Origin: an uncultured Clostridia bacterium
GTDB lineage: Bacteria > Bacillota > Clostridia > Lachnospirales > Anaerotignaceae
Length of the DNA stretch: 11,416 nt
Assembly (NCBI GenBank): GCA_910587735.1
Contig: CAJUNT010000052.1
Coordinates: 1 to 11,416, forward strand
Direction: 5' to 3'
A program made the position numbers and the translations under genes. This document shows positions 6,129 through 11,416 of the stretch, one piece after another. How positions within the stretch are numbered: position 1 is the stretch's first letter; each line of letters opens with the position of its first letter. The notes under the pieces were generated by a model that saw only the letters and a list, made by a program, of their open reading frames with translations, was not told the origin of the DNA and searched no databases.

Positions 6129-7217
6129 ATGAAAACATATAAACATGGAGGAGATGTTTACAGTTATGATGTAGATTTTGATTTTTCTGCAAACATCAAT
6201 CCATTAGGTATGCCAGAAAGTGTAAGGCGAGCAGTAGAGCAATCTATTGCGGATTGTGTCAACTACCCCGACCCCTATTGTAGAGAACTAACAGCAGGCA
6301 TAGCGAAAAAAGAAAATGTGAAAGAGCAAAACATACTATGTGGAAATGGTGCAGCAGATTTAATATTTCGTTTTGTATTGGCAAAGCGTCCCAAAAAAGC
6401 ACTGATATTAGCCCCCAGTTTTTCAGAATATGAAGGCGCACTTGCTGTAGGAAATTGTGAAGTTTATTATTACACATTAAGCAATCAAAACGGTTTTCGT
6501 TTAACAGAGGAATTTTTAAACGAAATCACAGAGCAAATAGATGTTGTTATATTATGCAATCCTAACAATCCCACAGGCAGATTAATAGAAATGTCTTTAC
6601 TTGAAAAAATTGCACAAAAATGTCATGATACAAATACATTTTTATTTTTAGATGAATGTTTTTTAGATTTCATGTCAGACGGCGAGCAAAGAAGTATGAA
6701 AAAACATATTTCACACAACAGCAATTTATTGATATTAAAGGCATTTACAAAAATGTATGCCATACCTGGATTAAGATTAGGCTATTGTATATGCAGTGAT
6801 ACCAATTTAATAGAAAAAATGAGAGCATCAAGTCAAAGCTGGGCGGTTTCCATACCAGCACAAGCAGCAGGTGTTGCAGCATTAAAAGAAAATGATTTTG
6901 TACAAAAAACAGTTTCGCTGATAAGAGAGGAACAACAATATATTGCATCAGAATTGCGTAGCATGGGTATACTTTGCTATCCGCCTTCTGCAAATTATAT
7001 ATTTTTTAAAGAAGAACAAGGCATATATGAAAGATTGCTAAAAAAAGGAATATTGATTAGAAGTTGTCACAATTATCCAGGTTTGTGTCATGGTTATTTT
7101 AGAATTGCAGTAAAAAGCCATGAACAAAATATTATGTTAATCAATGCAATGAAAGAAGTAATTAAGGAAGGGTCAGCATATGGCAAAAACAATTATGATA
7201 CAAGGAACAATGTCTAA
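6129..7217 (+). CDS. cobD: L-threonine-O-3-phosphate decarboxylase (CobD)
   Basis: A pyridoxal-phosphate enzyme of the class I/II aminotransferase fold that decarboxylates threonine phosphate to (R)-1-amino-2-propanol phosphate, the linker that CbiB attaches. The 362 residues fit the family. It opens with the typical HGGD...DFSANINPLG block. NPNNPTG (144-150) and DECF (175-178) contact the cofactor, and Lys208 in KAFTKMYAIPGLRLGY is the expected Schiff-base lysine. CobD is very close to histidinol-phosphate aminotransferase; the N-terminal HGG/SANINPLG block and the cob neighbours favour CobD. The ATG has AAGGAGG seven bases upstream. The last 12 or so codons (from about 7180) overlap cbiP by 38 bp in another frame, so the C-terminal tail is likely unconserved. 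Confidence 0.93.
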   Translation: MKTYKHGGDVYSYDVDFDFSANINPLGMPESVRRAVEQSIADCVNYPDPYCRELTAGIAKKENVKEQNILCGNGAADLIFRFVLAKRPKKALILAPSFSEYEGALAVGNCEVYYYTLSNQNGFRLTEEFLNEITEQIDVVILCNPNNPTGRLIEMSLLEKIAQKCHDTNTFLFLDECFLDFMSDGEQRSMKKHISHNSNLLILKAFTKMYAIPGLRLGYCICSDTNLIEKMRASSQSWAVSIPAQAAGVAALKENDFVQKTVSLIREEQQYIASELRSMGILCYPPSANYIFFKEEQGIYERLLKKGILIRSCHNYPGLCHGYFRIAVKSHEQNIMLINAMKEVIKEGSAYGKNNYDTRNNV

Positions 7218-8691
7218 TGTAGGAAAAAGTTTGATTGTGGCAGGGCTGTGTCGTATATTCAAACAAGATGGCTATAGTGTAGCACCTTTTAAGTCGCAAA
7301 ATATGGCTTTAAATTCATATATTACAGAAGAAGGGCTTGAAATGGGCAGAGCACAGGTCATGCAATGTGAGGCGGCAGGTATAAAGCCATCTGTTAATAT
7401 GAATCCTATATTATTAAAACCTACAAATGATATGGGTTCTCAAGTAATTGTAAACGGTACTCCAATAGGTAACTTTTTAGCAAAAGAGTATTTTGAAAAA
7501 AAGAAAAGTCTGTTTACTGAAATCAGAAAAGCATATCATGAACTAAAAAAACAATATGATATTATTGTGATAGAAGGCGCAGGCAGTCCCGCAGAAATCA
7601 ATTTAAAACAAAATGATATTGTCAATATGGGCATTGCAAAGTTATTCAAAGCACCTGTTATATTGGTAGGAGATATTGATAGAGGTGGTGTATTTGCGCA
7701 GATTGTGGGTACTATGGCACTTTTAGAACCAAGTGAACAAAAAAGAGTAAAAGGCTTTATCATAAATAAATTTAGGGGAGATGTCAATTTATTACAGCCC
7801 GGCATTACATTTTTAGAACAAAAATGTAATAATAAAGTATTGGGTGTTGTACCCTATATGAATGTGGATATAGAAGATGAGGATAGTATTGCAGAGCGAC
7901 TTCACAATAAAAAACGAAAAGCATTGCTTTATATTGCTGTGGTACGTCTGCCTCATATTTCCAATTTTACAGATTTTAATAGATTAGATGTAATAGAGGG
8001 CGTTTCTGTATACTATGCCGATAAAGCGGAGCAATTAGAACATGCAGATATGATAATATTGCCGGGTACAAAAAACACCATAGAGGATTTACTTTTTATA
8101 AGACAACGAGGCATAGAGAGTGCTATTAAAAAACTGGCAAATAAAGGCGTTGTGATATTTGGCATATGTGGAGGCTATCAAATGATGGGCGAAAGCATTA
8201 CTGATAAATATGGTGTTGAAAAAATGGGTACAATAGAAGGTATGGGGTTACTTCCTGTTGTCACAACATTTCAAAAACAAAAAACAATGACAAGAGTACG
8301 AGGCAAATTTTTAAATATTTGTGGTGATTTACAAGAGCTTTCAGAAAAACCATTTTATGGTTATGAAATTCATATGGGAGAAACAAAAGTGATAGGAGAA
8401 CAATATTTTTGTGAAATTATTTCATATGATAACACAATAAAAAAACAAGGTGCATATCGTAGAAATTGTTATGGTACTTATGTACATGGTATATTTGATG
8501 AAGAAAAAACAGCTAAAGCACTTTTGATAGCGTTGTGTCGTAAAAAAGATACAGATAGTGAAAAATTACTTTGCCATACTGTGAATTGGGAAGATTATAA
8601 ACAAAGACAGTATGATATATTAGCAGAAACTATGAGAAAAAATTTGGATATGGATGCAATTTATGATATATTAATGTCAAAATCTTGTTGA
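7180..8691 (+). CDS. cbiP: Cobyric acid synthase (CbiP/CobQ)
   Basis: This glutamine-dependent ligase adds four amides (b, d, e and g side chains) to adenosylcobyrinic acid a,c-diamide, giving the adenosylcobyric acid used by CbiB. It has 503 residues, the normal length. The ATP-binding half shows GTMSNVGKS (9-17), PFKSQNMALNS (36-46), EMGRAQ, LLKPTNDMGSQVIVNG, EGAGSPAEINL and GDIDRGGVFAQIVGT. The amidotransferase half shows LPGTKNTI, the nucleophile Cys330 in GICGGYQMMG, the YEIHMG block and His436 in GTYVHGIFD. ATG 7180 has AAGGAAGGG just upstream, inside cobD, so the two genes are probably translationally coupled. All expected catalytic motifs are intact. It is the last gene of the cluster in this window; the strand changes after 8691. 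Confidence 0.96.
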   Translation: MAKTIMIQGTMSNVGKSLIVAGLCRIFKQDGYSVAPFKSQNMALNSYITEEGLEMGRAQVMQCEAAGIKPSVNMNPILLKPTNDMGSQVIVNGTPIGNFLAKEYFEKKKSLFTEIRKAYHELKKQYDIIVIEGAGSPAEINLKQNDIVNMGIAKLFKAPVILVGDIDRGGVFAQIVGTMALLEPSEQKRVKGFIINKFRGDVNLLQPGITFLEQKCNNKVLGVVPYMNVDIEDEDSIAERLHNKKRKALLYIAVVRLPHISNFTDFNRLDVIEGVSVYYADKAEQLEHADMIILPGTKNTIEDLLFIRQRGIESAIKKLANKGVVIFGICGGYQMMGESITDKYGVEKMGTIEGMGLLPVVTTFQKQKTMTRVRGKFLNICGDLQELSEKPFYGYEIHMGETKVIGEQYFCEIISYDNTIKKQGAYRRNCYGTYVHGIFDEEKTAKALLIALCRKKDTDSEKLLCHTVNWEDYKQRQYDILAETMRKNLDMDAIYDILMSKSC

Positions 8692-8715
8692 AATCCTGTT
8701 CCATTCCGTTCGTAG

Positions 8716-9080
8716 TTACAAAAATTACGAGATAATTCCGAACGCATAATATAAAGTTTTTGCCCCGCTTTTTTCAAAAAGCGGGTGGAGTTTTTTGCCA
8801 TGCCTCAATGTCTTAACGAAATAATATTATAAAATCCCATTCACAATTACAAAAATTACGAGACAATTCCGAATGCATAATATAAAGTTTTTGCCCCGCT
8901 TTTTTCAAAAAGCGGGTGGAGTTTGAGGCGAAGCCTCAATGTCTTAACGAAATAATATTATAAAATCCCATTCACAATTACAAAAATTACGAGACAATTC
9001 CGAATGCATAATATAAAGTTTTTGCCTCGCTTTTTTCAAAAAGTGAGTGGAGTTTTTTGCCATGCCTCAATGTCTTAACA
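8716..9080 (+). repeat. 131-bp tandem repeat, nearly three copies
   Basis: Units begin at 8716, 8847 and 8978 (TTACAAAAATTACGAGA), a constant period of 131. The third unit loses similarity after about 9080. Each has an end unit (ATTCCGAAC or ATTCCGAAT plus GCATAAT), an HP1 hairpin and an HP2 position. HP1 is CCCGC/GCGGG in copies 1 (8764-8785) and 2 (8895-8916), but CTCGC/GTGAG in copy 3 (9026-9047). HP2 is intact only in copy 2 (TTGAGGC, GAA, GCCTCAA at 8923-8939). Copies 1 and 3 share the same non-pairing replacement, TTTTTTGCCATGCCTCAA. Confidence 0.92.
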
Positions 9081-9166
9081 AAACAGAATGGATTTTATTA
9101 TAAAGAATTGTAAAGTTTTAGTGAAAAGGTTTAAGGGATAAAAAAATATATCTTTTATTTTCGGGA

Positions 9167-9226
9167 CGTTGGTCTACGCTTCGCTTTGGTCGGTGCTGGA
9201 CGAATGTCCACTGGACATTCAGCACC
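9167..9226. repeat. 60-bp hairpin sub-module, copy 2 (partner at 5987-6046)
   Basis: Same length as copy 1 with no gaps. The outer stem is GGTGCTG (9192-9198) with CAGCACC (9220-9226). The inner stem is GAATGTCCA (9202-9210) with TGGACATTC (9212-9220), which shares base 9220 with the outer stem. Three stem positions differ from copy 1 and each is matched by the partner base. Two adjacent changes (9186-9187) lie outside this hairpin and one (9199) lies in the bulge. Confidence 0.8.
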
Positions 9227-9309
9227 CCGCGCCCTACAAACTTTCCCCCTAGAAAGTTTGACAAAGAACTTTAAATTTTGCGAACACAATTTTATTGAAA
9301 AATGATTTA

Positions 9310-9339
9310 CACCAGTGAAAAATTTTATTTTCACTGGTG
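9310..9339 (-). terminator. Probable intrinsic terminator of asnB
   Basis: CACCAGTGAAAA (9310-9321) and TTTTCACTGGTG (9328-9339) form a perfect 12-bp stem with a six-base loop, about 21 bases beyond the asnB stop on the minus strand. Read in that direction the stem is followed by TAAATCATTTTTC, a weak, delayed T-tract. On the plus strand no T-tract follows. It is not part of the repeat family. A short direct repeat AAGCAATAAT (twice, 9341-9363) separates it from the gene. Confidence 0.6.
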
Positions 9340-9360
9340 CAAGCAATAATCAAGCAATAA

Positions 9361-11214
9361 TTAAAGCATCACTTTTACATGATATTTTTCAAGCCAATAA
9401 TTAACTTGTATCATATAGGCAATCATTTGAGGAGCAGCCATAAGCTGACCATACCAAGGTTTACCATAATCAGAAGGACTTTTCAAAAAGCGATTTACTT
9501 TTTGTATATCCAAAAACTGCAATATGGGTGATGTGCTATCATGTATAATATCTTTTAAACGATTAGCAAGCAATAATTCATATTTTGTATCATATGTTTT
9601 AGGATAAGGCGATTTTTTACGGAACAATATTTCATCAGGTAAATATACTCGTGCTGCCTCTCTCAATATATGCTTTACTATGCCGTGTTTTGTTTTGATA
9701 TTCCAAGGAATATTCCAAATATATTCTATAATATTGTGGTCTGCAAAAGGTACTCTTGCCTCTAATCCAGAATACATACTTGTTCTATCCATACGGTCTA
9801 AAAGTGTCTGCATAAACCATTTTAAATTCAAATAGGATATTTCTCGTCTGCGTGCCTCCTCTGGAGTATCCTCATCAAGACGAGGTGTTTCTGCAACAGA
9901 ATTATGATATGTTTCTGACACATATTCATTCATATGCAATTCATATAAAAAGTCATCAGAAAGCATGACTTTTCTTGCTTCTAAATCCATTGTCCATGGG
10001 AATGTATCGGCATCGAAACATTCTTTTTTATGAAACCAAGGATATCCCCCAAATATTTCATCTGCACATTCTCCCGTAAGTGCCACTTTGTGACTTTGTT
10101 TTACAACAGAGCAGAAATATAGCATAGAAGAATCCACATCAGCCATACAAGGTAAATCGTGTGCATCCACAGATGCCGTCAATAAATCTGCTTGTTTTGT
10201 TGTTTCGCACTCTAAAAAATGGTGTATAGAATCAATATGTTTTACCATTTTTTCAACATAGGGGCGGTCTTGAGAGGGCTGAAAAGCATTTGCTTTAAAA
10301 TATTTGTCATTATCCACAAAATCAAATGAAAATGTATGAAGTTGTTTACCTTGTTTTTTTAATTCCTCTGCACAAACTGCGGATACAATACTACTATCTA
10401 CACCACCAGATAAAAATGTGCATATTGGTACATCTGAAACCATTTGACGACGTATTGCGTCCTGTACCAAAAAAGATGTTTTTTCAACTGTTTTTTCATA
10501 ACTGTCTGTGTGAACATGGCTTTGTAATTTCCAATAACAATGCATATGTTTTCCATATTCATCAAATGTGATAAAATGCCCCGGAAGTACTTCATCAATA
10601 TATTTATATACACCACAACCATATGTTTTTGCTGGTCCTATGCTAAATATTTCATTTAATCCTTTATTATCTACAATAGGTACAATATCCGGATATTGAA
10701 ATAGCCCTTTTAATTCTGATGAAAATACTATGGTATCATTTTTGTTTGTGTAGAATAATGGCTTAACACCTGCTCTATCTCTGAATAAATGTAGTTGTCT
10801 TTTTTTGGTATCCGCTATGGCAAATGCAAATATACCATTTAATTTTTTGACAATATCTGTGCCATATTCTAAATAGCCATATAATATCATTTCTGTATCG
10901 CTTGTTGTTTCAAAAATATAGCCTTTTTGTATTAAGTCGTTTTTGATTTCATTTGTGTTGTAAATTTCGCCGTTGTAAACAATACTATATTCTTCACCAT
11001 ATATTTTTTTTGTCATGGGTTGATTTCCTGTTGTTAAATCAATTATGGAAAGTCTGACATGAGCAAAACCAAAACAGTCATGAATGTATATACCACTGTC
11101 GTCTGGACCCCTGTGGGAAAGAACATTTTTCATATTATGAAGTATTTTTTGATATTTTTTGATATTTTTTGTAAATTGTTGTTGCGTGTTGAAAAATCCT
11201 GCAATACCACACAT
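9361..11214 (-). CDS. asnB: Glutamine-hydrolysing asparagine synthetase (AsnB)
   Basis: This cytosolic enzyme makes asparagine from aspartate with ATP and glutamine. The 617 residues begin MCGIAGF; Cys2 becomes the N-terminal nucleophile of the glutaminase domain once Met1 is removed. That domain (about 1-210) shows RGPDDSG (35-41), LSIIDL and YNGEIYN (80-86). The synthetase domain shows the ATP pyrophosphatase loop LSGGVDSS (268-275), TGECADEIFGGY (380-391) and RMDRTSMYSGLEARVPF (474-490). The length suits the longer class B enzymes of Gram-positive bacteria. The start is supported by AAAGGAGG six bases upstream (11221-11228, minus strand). It converges on the cob genes and has no functional link to them that I can see. 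Its promoter region is occupied by 32-bp tandem repeats; no T-box leader is recognisable in the visible 200 bases. Near the N-terminus a 10-base unit (GATATTTTTT on the plus strand, 11151-11170) is present twice in a row. Confidence 0.96.
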   Translation of the reverse strand: MCGIAGFFNTQQQFTKNIKKYQKILHNMKNVLSHRGPDDSGIYIHDCFGFAHVRLSIIDLTTGNQPMTKKIYGEEYSIVYNGEIYNTNEIKNDLIQKGYIFETTSDTEMILYGYLEYGTDIVKKLNGIFAFAIADTKKRQLHLFRDRAGVKPLFYTNKNDTIVFSSELKGLFQYPDIVPIVDNKGLNEIFSIGPAKTYGCGVYKYIDEVLPGHFITFDEYGKHMHCYWKLQSHVHTDSYEKTVEKTSFLVQDAIRRQMVSDVPICTFLSGGVDSSIVSAVCAEELKKQGKQLHTFSFDFVDNDKYFKANAFQPSQDRPYVEKMVKHIDSIHHFLECETTKQADLLTASVDAHDLPCMADVDSSMLYFCSVVKQSHKVALTGECADEIFGGYPWFHKKECFDADTFPWTMDLEARKVMLSDDFLYELHMNEYVSETYHNSVAETPRLDEDTPEEARRREISYLNLKWFMQTLLDRMDRTSMYSGLEARVPFADHNIIEYIWNIPWNIKTKHGIVKHILREAARVYLPDEILFRKKSPYPKTYDTKYELLLANRLKDIIHDSTSPILQFLDIQKVNRFLKSPSDYGKPWYGQLMAAPQMIAYMIQVNYWLEKYHVKVML

Positions 11215-11238
11215 AATAATCCTCCTTTATTATATTTA

Positions 11239-11334
11239 ATGAAAAAATTTCGTTTGCAAAATATAAAATGATGAAAAAATTCCGTTTGCAAAATATAAAA
11301 TGATGAAAAAATTCCGTTTGCAAAATATAAAGTT
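11239..11334 (+). repeat. Three tandem copies of the 32-bp end unit upstream of asnB
   Basis: Units start with ATGAAAAAAT at 11239, 11271 and 11303. The first differs from the second by one base (TTTCG for TTCCG), and the third departs only at its last few bases, where it runs into the HP1 hairpin. Each contains the TCGTTTGC or CCGTTTGC plus AAAATATAAA core that marks the outer end of the repeat elements. The array starts ten bases beyond the asnB ribosome binding site, so it covers the place where the asnB promoter would be expected. Confidence 0.93.
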
Positions 11335-11416
11335 TTTTGCCAAGCTTTTTTTCAAAAAAGCTTGTAGGGTGCGGGACAACGTCCCATATATGGTAACTTA
11401 AGAAAATTATAAAAAA
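11335..11416 (+). repeat. Left half of another two-hairpin repeat element, cut by the window end
   Basis: After the 32-bp units an HP1 hairpin lies at 11341-11364 (CAAGC plus T-run, A-run plus GCTTG). TAGGGTGC follows, then an HP2 at 11373-11385 (GGGAC, AAC, GTCCC). The order end units, HP1, HP2 matches the left ends at 4509 and 5777. The AT-rich bases from about 11390 on are presumably the start of the centre. No gene is visible. Confidence 0.8.

Larger units (their letters stand above)
8692..9300 (+). repeat. Expanded two-hairpin repeat element between cbiP and asnB, plus orientation
   Basis: Apart from the asnB terminator this gap holds only repeat material. The left end has been expanded into a 131-bp tandem array (8716 to about 9080). 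The AT-rich centre runs from about 9080 to 9161 and ends in the CTTTTATTT block shared with the element at 4509-4786. HP2 of the right end (GGGACG, from 9163) is opened by the second copy of the 60-bp hairpin module. HP1 of the right end is CAAACTTTC (9237-9245) with GAAAGTTTG (9252-9260), and one reverse end unit follows to about 9295. A 63-codon open frame on the minus strand here is an accident of the repeat. Confidence 0.8.

Noticed and set aside
9155..9346. 63-residue open frame on the minus strand
   Set aside because: It spans the repeat module and the asnB terminator, has no ribosome binding site that I can see and no recognisable protein features.
11229..11234. TATAAT on the minus strand as the asnB promoter -10 box
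   Set aside because: It abuts the ribosome binding site, so transcription would start inside it, and no -35 box is found at the right distance.

Overview
The window looks like a chromosomal segment from an AT-rich, low-GC Gram-positive anaerobe, most likely a member of the Clostridia. The reasons are the strongly A/T-biased codons (ATA, AGA and TTA are frequent), the strong AAGGAG-type ribosome binding sites, TTG start codons, and protein sequences that resemble clostridial cobalamin enzymes. I cannot name the species from the sequence.

From 458 to 8691 the plus strand carries six genes of late corrin-ring synthesis and nucleotide-loop preparation in cobalamin (vitamin B12) biosynthesis. They are cobJ/cbiH (C17 methylation and ring contraction), a cobK/cbiJ-cbiE-cbiT triple fusion (reduction, C5/C15 methylation and decarboxylation), cbiA (a,c-diamidation), cbiB (aminopropanol attachment), cobD (threonine-phosphate decarboxylase) and cbiP/cobQ (b,d,e,g-amidation). 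They form three tight groups. cobJ, the fusion and cbiA overlap by 4 bp at each junction. cbiB stands alone. cobD and cbiP overlap by 38 bp. CobD makes the aminopropanol phosphate that CbiB attaches after CbiA and CbiP have amidated the ring, so the set covers consecutive parts of one pathway. The other steps (cbiL, cbiF, cbiG, cbiD, cbiC, cobU, cobS, cobT) must lie elsewhere. No cobalamin riboswitch is visible here.

A gene for glutamine-hydrolysing asparagine synthetase (asnB) lies on the minus strand (9361-11214). It converges on the cob cluster and has a probable terminator just past its stop.

The unusual part is the non-coding DNA. Every long gap (1-457, 4509-4801, 5777-6128, 8692-9360, 11215-11416) is filled by members of one modular repeat family. 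A member has imperfect inverted ends built from a ~32-bp unit, which is often in tandem. Inside each end are a long A/T-stemmed hairpin (HP1) and a short GC-rich hairpin with a three-base loop (HP2), and an AT-rich centre joins the two halves. Stem sequences differ from copy to copy yet stay self-complementary. A 60-bp sub-module present twice shows three of three stem substitutions compensated by the partner base. The elements look like non-autonomous, MITE-like or BOX/REP-like repeats; no transposase is present. They sit between the gene groups and often end just before the next ribosome binding site. I found no new protein-coding system; this repeat family is the best candidate for something undescribed.
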